Shown here: piece after piece, positions 44,804 through 55,044 of the stretch | Numbering within the stretch: position 1 is the first letter of the stretch | Layout: the number at the start of each line of letters is the position of its first letter | DNA from: Hibiscus mutabilis | Lineage: Eukaryota > Streptophyta > Magnoliopsida > Malvales > Malvaceae | Length of the DNA stretch: 64,000 nt | NCBI GenBank assembly: GCA_019671005.1 | Contig: CM033721.1 | Coordinates: 54,851,680 to 54,915,679 of the forward strand | Direction of reading: 5' to 3' | Made by a program: the position numbers and the translations under genes | The notes under the pieces: model-generated | Told to the model about the DNA's origin: nothing | What the model saw: the letters and a program-made list of their open reading frames with translations, nothing else | The model's database searches: none

Positions 44804-45873
44804 TGCCAGTGTTAGAACAATGGCCAACAAGGTTTCAATCAAAATGCACAGAGGGCGTAAAATAATTTTTATGCAGGGTAAAGGAACAACCAAGGGACTT
44901 TGACAGATTACATGGAGAGGAATGATGCAACTGTCCAAAGTTTGGCAACATCTATGAAAAACTTGGAGGTACAAATTGGACAGATTTCCAGTGCACTGAG
45001 AAATAGACCCCAGGGAGCTTTGCAAAGTGATATAGATGATGCCAGAAATAAAGACAAAGAACAATGCAAAGTTGTAACTCTTCGAAGTGGCAAACAATGT
45101 GAGGCTAAAACACGTGTCAATCGGCTAATTAGTTGCCGGGAGGAAGAAAAAGAACCAGTAGATGAACCAAAAGAAGAAGAGAAGAAAGAAGCGAACATAA
45201 GCAATGCCAGACCTCAGTTGGATGCTAGCAAAACCTTGGTAAAACTGGCAGAGCCAACATATGCTTATCCACCTCCACCATTTCCACAAAGATTACAAAA
45301 GCATAAGCAAGATCATCAATTTAAGCGCTTCTTGGAAGTCCTTAAGCAATTTCAGATTAACATACCATTAGTGGAAGCTCTCGAGTAGATGCCTAACTAT
45401 GTTAAATTCATGAAGGACATCTTGTCCAAAATAGGAAACTGGGCGATTTCGAGACTATATCTCTCACCGAGGGATGCAATGCAATGATACTCAACCGATT
45501 GCCACCACAACTGAAAGATCTAGGAAGTTTTACTATTCCATGTAGCATTGGCAATAGATTCATAGGTAAGGCACTGTGTGACTTGGGAGCCAACATCAAT
45601 TTGATGCCAATGTCCATTTTTAGAAAGCTTGGCATCGAAGTAAGGCCTACCATAGTAACACTTCAGTTCGCAGACCGATCCTTTGCATATCCTAAAGGTA
45701 AGATTGAGGATGTGTTGGTAAAGGTAGACAAATTCATATTCCCGGCTGATTTTATCATTTTAGATTATGAGATAGATGTTAATGTCTTAATTATATTGGG
45801 CAGACCATTCCTTGCCACAGGTAGAGCTTTGATTGATATTCATAAAAGAGAATTAACTATGCGTATGAAATGA
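44804..45873 (+). pseudogene. Gag C-terminus and aspartic protease of Athila element
   Basis: After a frame change, 44900-45388 encodes a segment with a coiled-coil part (SLATSMKNLEVQIGQISSAL), TLRSGKQ and an acidic Glu/Lys stretch, as in the gag-protease linker of Athila. Another shift leads to 45484-45873: IPCSIGN, LCDLGANINLMPMSIFRKLGI with the D-L-G-A catalytic box, and IILGRPFLATGRALIDI with the GRPFL motif. The protease fold is full length and its active-site Asp is present. Frame changes near 45400-45480 disconnect it from gag. Confidence 0.88.
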
Positions 45874-45982
45874 TCAACATGTTACATTTAATGTGTTTTA
45901 AGCTCTTAAATGCACAAATAAATCCGAGGAATGCCAAGCTGATGAGATGATGGAGGCCATTTTTAATGTAGACGTGGCATGA

Positions 45983-47640
45983 TTGTGCCAAGATACTACT
46001 GATAATGCCAACAAACAAGTCGATGAAGAAGAGACAAGTGAGGACACTGAAGGAACAACTTTAGAAGAGATAAGCTATTTCAAACAACCAGAGCCACTAG
46101 AGTTGGCTGACAGAGAGATCGTGGAACCTAAACCATCCATTGAGGAGTCATCTGAATTGGGGCTAAAACCGTTGCCAGACCACCTCAGGTATGCCTACTT
46201 AGGTAAACACTCAATCTTGCTAGTGATCATTGCTGCTGATCTAACTAATGATCAAGAGTAAAGATTGGCCGAAATTTTAAGCAATTACAAGCAAACATTA
46301 AGGTGGACCTTGGCTGATATCCGAAGAATAAGCCCAACCATTCGCATGCACAAAATAATTTTGGAAGAATACCATGGCAAAAAATTGAGGGCCAGAGAAG
46401 ATCGAACCCGAGCATGAAAGAGGTAGTAAAAAGGAAATTATCAAGTGGCTGTATGCTGGGATAATCTATCCCATTTCTGAGAGCTCATGGGTCAGCCCGG
46501 TGTAATGTGTGCCAAAGAAAGGTGGCATGAACGTGGTTCAAAATAGCAACAATGAGTTAATTCCTTCCAAAACTATTACCGGATGGAGAGTGTGCATGGA
46601 TTATAGGAAGCTGAACAATGTCACTAGGAAAGATCACTTTCCACTGCCCTTAATCAATCAAATGTTGGACAGACTGCAGTTAAGGCATTCTATTGCTTCA
46701 TAGACGGTTATTCAGGATATAATCAGCTTGCCTTAACTCCGTAAGATCAAGAGTAGACCACATTCACCTGTCCATATGGGACATTCACTTTTAGAAGAAT
46801 GCCCTTTGGACTATGTAATGCTCTAACAATATTTCAACGTTACATGATGTCTATCTTTTTTGACATGATTGAGAACAACCTAGAAGTTTTCATGGATGAC
46901 TTCTCGGTGTTTGGCAAGACATTTGAGGAATACCTTCAGATTCTAGAGCTCGTTTTGATAATATGTATTGAGACTAACTTGGTCTTGAATTGGGAGAAAT
47001 GCCACTTCATAGTGAAGGAGGGCATAGTCCTTGATCATAAAGTGACCAATAAAGGCTTGGAAGTTGACAAGGAAAAAGTGGAGGTAATCAAGCAGTTGCT
47101 ACCTCCTACAAGTGTAAAAGGTATAAGAATTTTTTTGGGACATGCAAGTTTTTACTACCGTTTCATTAAAGATTTTTCTAAAATTTCTAAACCTTTATGC
47201 TTGCTTTTAGAACAAAACACCACTTTTGCATTTGATGATTCATGTTTACAAGCGTTTCAGGAATTGAAAGATAGATTGATCAATGCCCTTGTAGTTGTAG
47301 CATCAGATTGGAATGAGCCTTTCGAGCTCATGTGCGATGCCAACAACTATGTCGTTGGAGTTGTATTAGGACATAGGCATGGCAAGAATTTTCATACCAT
47401 TTACTATGCCAGCCGGACTTTGAATGAAACACAGCTTAATTACACCACTACCGAGAAAGAATTTCTCGTGGTTGTATTTGCATTTGATAAATTCAGATCT
47501 TACTTGGTAACAAAGTTATGGTGTACACAAATCATTCGACATTGAAATACCTCTTGGCATAGAGGGATGCCAAGCCCAGATTGATCTGTTGGATACTCTT
47601 GTTGGAAGAATTTGATCTCGAGATCTGAGACAAGAAGGGG
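45983..47640 (+). pseudogene. Reverse transcriptase and RNase H of Athila element, frameshifted
   Basis: The linker ends with GLKPLPDHLRYAYLG, typical for Athila. The RT N-terminus (46262-46430) is stop-interrupted and frameshifted. 46509-46703 gives ITGWRVCMDYRKLNNVTRKDHFPLP. A small deletion after MLDRL shifts the frame, and 46799-47545 carries MPFGLCNALTIFQRYMMS and the catalytic FMDDFSVFG (Asp-Asp intact). RNase H text follows (FELMCDANNYVVGVVLG, YASRTLNETQLNYTTTEKEFL) with its Asp and Glu visible. The frame is lost again near 47545. The intact protein would be a single polyprotein with integrase. Confidence 0.9.
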
Positions 47641-47649
47641 AGTGAAAAC

Positions 47650-49003
47650 TTGGTAGCTGACCATTTGTCAAGATTAGAACATCACTTTGAGGAAGGTAGA
47701 GCTGCTGCCATTAGAGATGAAATCCCCGATGAATACCTGCTTGCAGTCGATGCCGTGCCACGGTACGCTGGCATAATCAACTACCTGGTAAGTAATATCA
47801 TGCCACTGGATCTAGCAAGCAATGCCAACAAATATTTTTCATGAGATGTATGGCAATACTATTGGGATGAGCCTTTTCTATTTAAATATTGTGCTGACCA
47901 AGTGATCAGCGGATGTGTGCTAGAAGATGAGCAGCACAATATATTGCAATTGTGCCATACAACGCCGTATGAAGGCCACTTTGTTGGAATGAAGACCGTA
48001 ACCAAAATGTTGCAGTCATGTTTCTTTTGGCCCACGCTATTTAAAGACGCTCATTACTTTGCCAAGACATGTGACCGATGCCGGCAGACAAGTAACATCT
48101 CGAGCAGACATCAACTGCCACTCCAAAATATTATGCAGTGGAGCTGTTTGACGTATGAGGAATAGACTTCATGGGTCCTTTTCCTCCATCATTTGGTAAT
48201 CTCTATATTTTTATGGTTGTTGATTATGTTTCCAAGTGTGTCGAGGCCGTTGCACTGCCAACAAATAATGCCAAGGTTGTTGCCAAGTTCCTACATAAGA
48301 ACATCTTCACGAGATTCGGTGCCCCCAGAGCCATCATTCATAATGAAGGTACACATTTTAAGTGCAATTTAATTTCTAGAGCTTTGTGTAGGTACGAAAT
48401 CCAGCAATGCATTGCCACAGCTTACCATTCCCAGACAAATGGCCAAGCAGAGATCTTAAATAAAGAAATCAAGAACATTATAGAAAAGACTGTGAATCCA
48501 TTAAAGAAGGACTGGTCCTTGAGACTAGAGGATTCCTTGTGGGCTTATAGAACAACCTTTAAGACTCTGTTGGGAACTTCTCCCTATAGGATCGTGTTTG
48601 GGAAGGCATGCACTTACTAGTGGAATTGGAACATAGGGCTAATTGGGAAATCAAAAGCTCAATATGGAGTGGAAAGCTGTTGTTACAATACGCTTATTGG
48701 ACATGAATGAGTTAGAGGAATTTAGAACACATGCTTACGGGAATGCCAGACTCTACAAGGAAAGGAAAAAATGATGGCATGACAACAGGATCGTGCCAAG
48801 GCAATTTGTGGTAGGCCAACATATTTTGTTATTTAACTCGAGACTAAAGTTGTTTATAGGAAAACTCAACTCATGGAGAAGTAGATATTAAGGATTTGAA
48901 GAAGGGAACAATGTTCAAGGTAAACGACCAAAGATTGAAACACTATTTGGATGGTACTCAAAAGAATGCCAAGGAGGTTGTCTTCCTAGATGAGGTTTCG
49001 TGA
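47650..49003 (+). pseudogene. Integrase of Athila element, catalytic Asp lost
   Basis: After NLVADHLSRLE, an ORF at 47902-48165 contains the HHCC zinc-binding domain (CHTTPYEGHF ... CDRCRQ). The core (48171-48620) starts MGPFPPSFGNLYIFMVVDYVSK. The usual Asp is in the D-F preceding MGP, now cut by a stop and shift at 48163. The second catalytic position reads IIHNEGTHF where relatives have a D in IISD.G.HF, so it is Asn or His here. AYHSQTNGQAEI retains the third residue (Glu). The C-terminal part, with GPFTV-like text lost and DQRLKHYL kept, ends at TGA 49001-49003. Confidence 0.88.
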
Positions 49004-49530
49004 ACATCATCATCATGATTTGATTTTTGTATATAGTAGGTTAGATGTTTTTCTTTTTCAGTATTTTTTATTTTTCTTCCTTTTAATTTTGATTTTTCCT
49101 TTGCTGCATTGAAAAGTTTTTCTTGAGTAAGTGTAGGATTTGTGTGCCTGGCAGAATGCCAAGGCAAGAGCTTGGCATGAGGCGATTGAAAATATGGACA
49201 AAAGAATTTACCCTAGCTGCCCAAAGTGATAAGTTGAAATTCAAATTTCAATCTAATCATCTTATCACCTTTTTCACCCCATCTTATCACTTAAACCCTT
49301 ATCACGTCATTCTTTTTCTTTTCCCCAAACACGCAAAGCCTATCATTAACCCAAATGGCCACATTAATCACTCCACTTAATCACTCAACCTTTCACCCTT
49401 CCATCTACTTAAAACCCTAATCGATCCAAAAATAAAAACTTTTCACTTTTCCCTCTATTTTCTTTATCAAGAAAGAACTCCAAGAATCACTTCTTCTCCA
49501 AAAAATCACTTAAGTCTCAAACATATTCCC
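49004..49530 (+). promoter_or_regulatory. pol-ORF3 intergenic region with gene-like leader
   Basis: There is no ORF of note. From about 49380 the DNA looks like a plant gene leader: CTACTTAAAACCCTAATCG, CT-rich stretches and AAGAACTCCAAGAATCACTTC, ending CATATTCCCATGGCTTCC, a good plant initiation context (ATGGC at 49531). TTAAAA at about 49410 could serve as a TATA element. This is inference. In Athila relatives the third ORF may instead be made from a spliced RNA. Confidence 0.4.
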
Positions 49531-50849
49531 ATGGCTTCCTCATTCATGCCCTTCAAGATCTTTTTCAACGAGGAGGTTTATAAGAAACACAAAGAGAACT
49601 TTGCCTCAAGGACGTTTTCTATGAGACGAACTTCGATTTCAAGGACGAACCCAACTTGGGTTATTCACCAGAGTTCATGGCGGTGGTGAAACAACACAAT
49701 TGGGAGTTGTTTTGCCAACATAAAGGGGACATCTATTCCAACATTGTTTGGGAGTTTTATGCTCATCTCACGACTAAAGACTCACCTTTCTTGCTTATAC
49801 AAGGTATGTTTGTTCGATTTGATGAAAGGTCTATTAATGCTTTGTTTAAATTGGATGGTGCAGATGAGAAACACTCCGAATTTATGGATTCTCTGGACAA
49901 TGCCAAGAGAAATACGCTATTGAAGGACTTATGTGAGCCCAACACTAGGTGCATTGTGTCATCGAAGGGCCATAGAACGGTGAAACGGCTAGCATTAAAG
50001 CCACAACAGAAAGGGTGGAACCACTTTTTGAAAGTAAACCTAATGCCGACCACCCATAACGAAACTATCTTAGAGGAAAGACTGACATTGTTGCATTCCA
50101 TCATCATGGACCACAAGACCAACATCGAACGTATCATTATTAATGAAACTTATAAGTGCACCAGTAAGGGTAATGAGAGTTTGTTTTTCCCTTCATTGAT
50201 TTCTAATATTTGCATGCAGCATAGTGTGCCAAAGCTTGATTAAGATAAAGCCCAAGAAACCAAAGGAACGACGATCACTCCTACCCTATGGAGGCAACTC
50301 ATTGCCAAGGATAAGGGCAAGGGAAAGGCTGTCGAGTCTATGCCAAAGGTCAAGGTGCCCAAGGCAGAGCCCGAGACTCCTATGCCAACTAGTGTAATGG
50401 CAATGCTTTCCTAGATCTTCCAACGCCAGGAAATCATACTCCAAAAGATGGAGAAAGCTGCAGAGCATAACACTATGTTGTGGCAGTATGTTTATACTAG
50501 GGACCATGCCATGAAGAAAACAGATGAGGACATGTTTGTCCACACACTGCCAGTATTCCCCGAGTTTCATGCCAAAGATGATATGCCAGCCAGTCCCCAC
50601 TCTATCCATACTCCGATCCAATCTGATGCCACCATTCCATTCTCGCCAGTACAAGTTGAATATGCCAGAACAGATACGCCACCAAAATCCGAAGAAGAAG
50701 GAATCCAAAGCCAAGCCAAATCTTCTGCTACACCCGCCGCACCTGCCTCATTTGCTGCCACTAACTCTCCTGCAGCCTCGGACCCAGTCAAGGAAGTTCT
50801 CCGTGACATTGGAGCTTTTATTGCCGCATCTAAGCCCAACATGAAATGA
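49531..50849 (+). pseudogene. Athila third ORF (putative plant transposon protein domain), frameshifted
   Basis: The ATG at 49531 in ATGGCTTCC context starts a frame that shifts near 49600. The ORF at 49656-50243 then reads YSPEFMAVVKQHNWELFCQH, VWEFYAHL and RFDERSINALFKL, matching the 'putative plant transposon protein' domain that occurs in the third ORF of Athila-like elements. The C-terminal part (50244-50849, with one stop at 50412) is Lys-, Pro- and Ala-rich, with a QRQEIILQKMEKAAEHN helix. No signal peptide or transmembrane segment is visible, so the term envelope is not supported for this protein. The function is unknown. Confidence 0.75.
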
Positions 50850-52018
50850 AGGACACGCATAGGTCCTGACCATGGGAGCTTTGTCAAGGGAAAGACCTGC
50901 ATCACACGCCAAGAAACCTACGAAGGGGAGTCCGCTTCCACTTAAAAATTCTTTGCATTTTCATTTTATTTAATTCACATGTTCATTCATTTGATTGTTT
51001 TCATTTTTATATGTGTTGTTTTCATGCATTGAGGACAATGCATGCCTTTGATTTGGGGGTGTGCATCCTCATATTAGTATGCCATGACATTCATGTCTAA
51101 TTTAAGTTTGCCATATAGAATAGTTTGCCATGTAGGATTAAAATTTGCATACCAAACCACTAAAATTTTTCCTTTGCCTCGATTAATAAATTATTCTAAT
51201 AATTTTTCCAACACTGTTAGTATAGTTAAATTTGTTCTAGATTATCTTTCTGTTGAAAAAATTGAAATTTTAGAACTTGTATACCAACATGTTAGCATTG
51301 CCAAGTAGCTTGGCAATTGAACTCCAGTTTAGAGAACTCTAGTTTCACTGTACACGAGGTATGCATCTAGTCTGCAAATCAAACTTAGGTTCTCTTGAAA
51401 CTAAACTCGGAATAATAAAAAAAAGAGAAGAAAAGAAACAATGACAGGGTAGAAAGAATGAATAAGGCAACAATGTTTTGCCAAAGGCTGAAATGTTTTA
51501 GAACACTCTTTTATGCCTTAGAGAAAATAATTAACTTGGATCTTCGTGGTTTGCTCCCTCTTAGTTTTCAAGCCAACATAACTTTAGGGTATAATTGTAA
51601 TGGGTTAGATTAGTGATGTAATTTGTATTAACGTGGGTATTCATAGTTTGCTCCTTCTTATGTCTCACGCCAAATAGTACATAACGCAACCCTAATTTAA
51701 TGCCAGCATTAAAACACCCTTGGCAAATAAATAAAAAATGGTAATAATTCTGAGTTTGGGTAGTAAAGTTGACTAAAGGAGTTAAGTAAATTTGACGCAT
51801 ATTGCCCGCACTTCTTGCACATTTGATGACCTTAGACTAGAACTATATAGTTGCACTTGAATTTGCTAATATGTTTGGCATTGATACACTGAATATCCGA
51901 GGACATACCTAGGGTTATATTTGCTAGTTGATAGGTATTGAGAGCCACGACAATTTTTGTTTTTTATTTTTTTTAGTTGCATTACTTGAGGACAAGCAAT
52001 GAGCTAGGTTTGGGGGTG
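50850..52018 (+). other. 3' UTR of Athila element with two polypurine-like tracts
   Basis: The region has no gene-like ORF. Two near-identical motifs are present: GAGGACAATGCATGCCTTTG then ATTTGGGGGTGTG (51031-51062), and GAGGACAAGCAATGAGCTAG then GTTTGGGGGTGTG (51988-52020). The second directly abuts the LTR start TGTTAACTCC and is the functional PPT candidate. The first is 958 nt upstream. Scattered TGCCA words continue through the region. Confidence 0.75.
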
Positions 52019-53130
52019 TGTTAACTCCTCAAAAGAACTTATTTTTATGCTTATTTTATAATGCCTTTACTTGCCTTTGAGTACATTTAGTTGCATTTAG
52101 ATGTTAAATCATGTATTTGCATAAATGAGTTAAGGTGCTATTCCATTGCCGCTGTGAAGGGTTGTTTTTTTACTGGTTTTGATGTAGGATACAAGCAGGC
52201 AGACAAGGCAGAGAAGCGCTAGTAGAGAACGCAGTAAAAGAAGAAGAAAATTGCCGAGTAGCAGTTGGCATTGATGGACCAAACAATGCCAAGATCGGTT
52301 GGAAAAGGATCGCAGTCTGATGCTCGGTCAAAGTAACCGTTAGACTTTGTACACGTCAGCCCTAGGATTCAACTCCAGATAAGATGATCACGTGTCTTAT
52401 CCATTGCGCATCCAAAATTCAAACTCAAAAGCTTATCCTAGGGTTTTCATGCAAGCCTATTTAAAGGAGATCAAGCAACCATTTGAGAGAAGAGATTGTA
52501 GAGAGGTTGCATCATGGTGAACCGAAAGGTAACATGGTTTGACCAACTAAGACCGAGAGCTCTAGATCATTCGAAGGGCTGCATCAACGGATCTCCTTCT
52601 TGCCCATCTCTTAGTTTTATTTGTTTTTATTTCAAAATGATGATGAGAAACGATGATGTTTTGTGGATGACCCCCCAACCATGAACTAAGCTTTTACAGT
52701 TGGTTGGGGTATGTTTGCAATTAACACTTATTTTATATTTGGTTTTTAATAATCATAATGCCTTGACATTATTTTCTATCTATTGGTACATAACTTTTCC
52801 AAATCCATTTCTATACAATAGTTGGCATTGTGTTGTAATTGCACCTTAATATCTTAACAAAGACTTAAGGGGCAAAAACATCAATTGCCGATATTAAAGT
52901 GAAAAGCTTTAATCTACTCGGCATAAAAGATGTTCAAGTAGATGAACTTACTTGAAAGTGAGTCTACCCATTTTCTTAGGAGTAAAGATTTTAAACTGAC
53001 TTAATCAAAGCAATTCTTAATCAAGTTAACATTGTCTCTAGCACTCATAGACTTAGAAGCATGCTTAGAGTACATACTTATTCCTTTATGTACCTTTTTA
53101 CACTTTATTAATCTTTTTTCTTAGATTTTA
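52019..53130 (+). repeat. 3' LTR of Athila element, 3' end lost
   Basis: It starts TGTTAACTCCTCAAAAG right after the PPT. The middle matches the 5' LTR remnant from about 52860 on. A CTATTTAAAGGAGATC word (about 52460) resembles a TATA box. Similarity to the 5' LTR stops near CACTTTATTAATCTTTTTT (about 53130), and the U5 end with CA is not found, so the right end is truncated by unassigned DNA. Confidence 0.7.
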
Positions 53131-54329
53131 GGAATTTCATAGTTATCTATGTCCCTAATTTGCTTGAAGGAAAGTTTTTCATAAGCATTATGATCTGGTT
53201 TATCAATTATTTTTAAGGAAAATGATCTTTCCAGCACCTGGATTATCTTACCGTTCATTTTACCTTTTCATGTGTTCATTCTAAGGATGAAGGTTTGCTT
53301 GGTGATTTTTCTATTTTTTGTTGAAGCCTTTGGCGATCCTTTGGGTTTGGTCACCACTTAAGGTTTGAAGGAATCTTTGACCCTTTAAGCGTCTCCTTTT
53401 GTCACAGTTCCTAGTTTAAACTTTGACTCAGGGCTCCTAAAAGGTTTTCTAAGATGGTTGTTTTTGTCTCTTTTTCGAGCTGACTCAGCTCATTTAGCTT
53501 TCCAGAAACTTCAATGTTTGACTCACTTGTTCATGTTGGTGTACTTCTTGCTGAATCAACGGCTGACTCTGATATTCAGCTACCAAAGCAGTTGAGAATT
53601 GCTCAGTAGATTTGGTGTAGCCTCAATCTTCTTATTTAATTGGTTAAGCTTGCCTCTCTAGCACCTTGATATTTCTACAATGTTGTAACCATTTGTTGAA
53701 GTTACTCAAGCTCACCTTTCAATGAATCGGTCTCCATATTATTGACTATTTTTAGGGACTCAAGGTTGACAAGAAAAACTTCACCAAGAGCTTTTGGATT
53801 GTCCTGACTCTGTTTAGGATAAACATATCTCTAGCGGTTGCTGATGAAGTTATCTTATCAGCTATGATGAAGGTATCTCATCCGATGACCTTTGATTCTT
53901 CTAAGATCAGTTGAGTAGTTGAATGTTCTTGATTAGTTCTAGTCCACTAGTAGGGTGGATGTTGCACCATTTCCAGCAACTCTTCAACAAAAGCATTCAT
54001 GGAGGAACTTATTCTTCTCCAAAGAGTATGTCTTTGATAGTAGAAAGTTCTTTCTCCACATTTTTTACTTGAAGCTAAGTTCTGGCTATCTGATCTTGGA
54101 TTTGTTTCACCAATGAGGAAATGTGTTCTATCATTCATTCGATGCAAACTGTTGTACCAAGAAATTCTTTGGTTAAGATCTCTCTACGTTCGCCATCCTT
54201 TCTTTCATGTAGGGAATTCTCCTAGACTTGCTCGGTTAATGCTATGATATCGAGAGGAATCTCATGATTTTTTTTCAATCTTGTTGATTCTTTTAGAAAT
54301 ATCTACAAGTGACTTTTGAACTTCCATAG
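53131..54329 (-). pseudogene. Unassigned decayed coding-like DNA with coiled-coil text
   Basis: The minus strand gives, with stops and shifts, a polar heptad-like protein. It begins at an ATG (54326-54328: MEVQKSLVDISKRINKIEKK), continues with ERREILTKEF and SLVKQIQDQIA, and later shows a KPDHNAYEKL segment near 53230. It looks like one ancient ORF of about 380 codons. I do not recognise the family. A gag-like or pararetrovirus coiled-coil protein is possible. An LTR starts one nucleotide beyond the ATG context on the right. Confidence 0.35.
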
Positions 54330-55044
54330 TGTAATACCCATTTTTTATCTGGACCTACTACCTAATTAAAAAAAATTAATAAAAAAATCCAGATCCATTT
54401 CCATAAAACTAATGTCTGTATTTACATTACATTTGGCCACATCAAACCAATCCAAAATTTAAACATCTACCCAATTACATCATACCTATTACCCAAACAA
54501 CCCATTTACATCAAAGCACAGTTAGTCTATGACCTAAACTATCTTCAACAAACCCTAAACCTAATTATCAACTTACATCCGCCAATGCCCCTTTGCATTT
54601 CAGATGATCTAGAGGCTTCCTTGACCCGAGCTATTCACACTGGTCCCTGGTCCTTGATTGAGCAACACTGGTCCCTGGTCCTTCAGATCCTGCCTCTTCG
54701 TCAGTGTTGTAGCTTGATCAACTTTACCTTCATATTTTGTCTCTCCATCAGTGGTGTAGCGGATCTATCTTTATATACAAATCAACATATTTCTCTTCAA
54801 ATATTGCCTCTCCGTCAGTGGTGAAACAGATAAACCTTTATCTCCAAATCATTCTTCTTCGCCAGTGTTGTAGCTTGATCAAATTAACTCTCCGATCATG
54901 CCTCTTTGTCAGTGGTGTAGTAGATCAACCTTTTCCTTAGATCTCGACACTCGGTTAGTGGTGTAGTGGATCAACCATCTTTCTCTCCAAATCTTGTCTT
55001 GTCGTCGGTGGCGTAGCGGGTCAAACTTTATCTTCAGATCATGT
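54330..55044 (+). repeat. Partial Tat-type LTR F
   Basis: It starts TGTAATACCCATTTTTTATC at 54330, the usual start of Tat LTRs, and runs in plus orientation to a 47-bp tandem array that ends at 55044, where another LTR begins. The remaining LTR and internal region are absent. It is interpreted as an LTR truncated by, or serving as target of, LTR G. Confidence 0.55.
54690..55040. repeat. 47-bp minisatellite in LTR F
   Basis: Seven imperfect copies carry the core TC(A/G)GTG(T/G)(T/C)GTAG(C/T). Core starts are at about 54701, 54748, 54815, 54862, 54908, 54954 and 55006. Each is followed by a GATCAA(C/A)-type and CTTCAGATC-type segment. The period is mostly 46-51 nt, with one 67-nt interval. It is non-coding. 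Confidence 0.85.

Larger units (their letters stand above)
42964..53130 (+). mobile_element. Athila-type Ty3/Gypsy retrotransposon, truncated LTRs
   Basis: The order is partial 5' LTR, PBS, gag, protease, RT/RNase H, integrase, a third ORF in envelope position, polypurine tracts and partial 3' LTR. The protease DLGA..INLMP motif, FMDDFSVFG RT box and presence of a third ORF are hallmarks of Athila. The two LTR parts share AGATGTTCAAGTAGATGAAC and GACTTAAGGGGCAA words. All ORFs contain stops, shifts or active-site changes. Confidence 0.9.

Noticed and set aside
49531..50849. Calling the Athila third ORF a retroviral envelope
   Set aside because: No signal peptide, transmembrane helix or furin-like site is visible; only its position is envelope-like.
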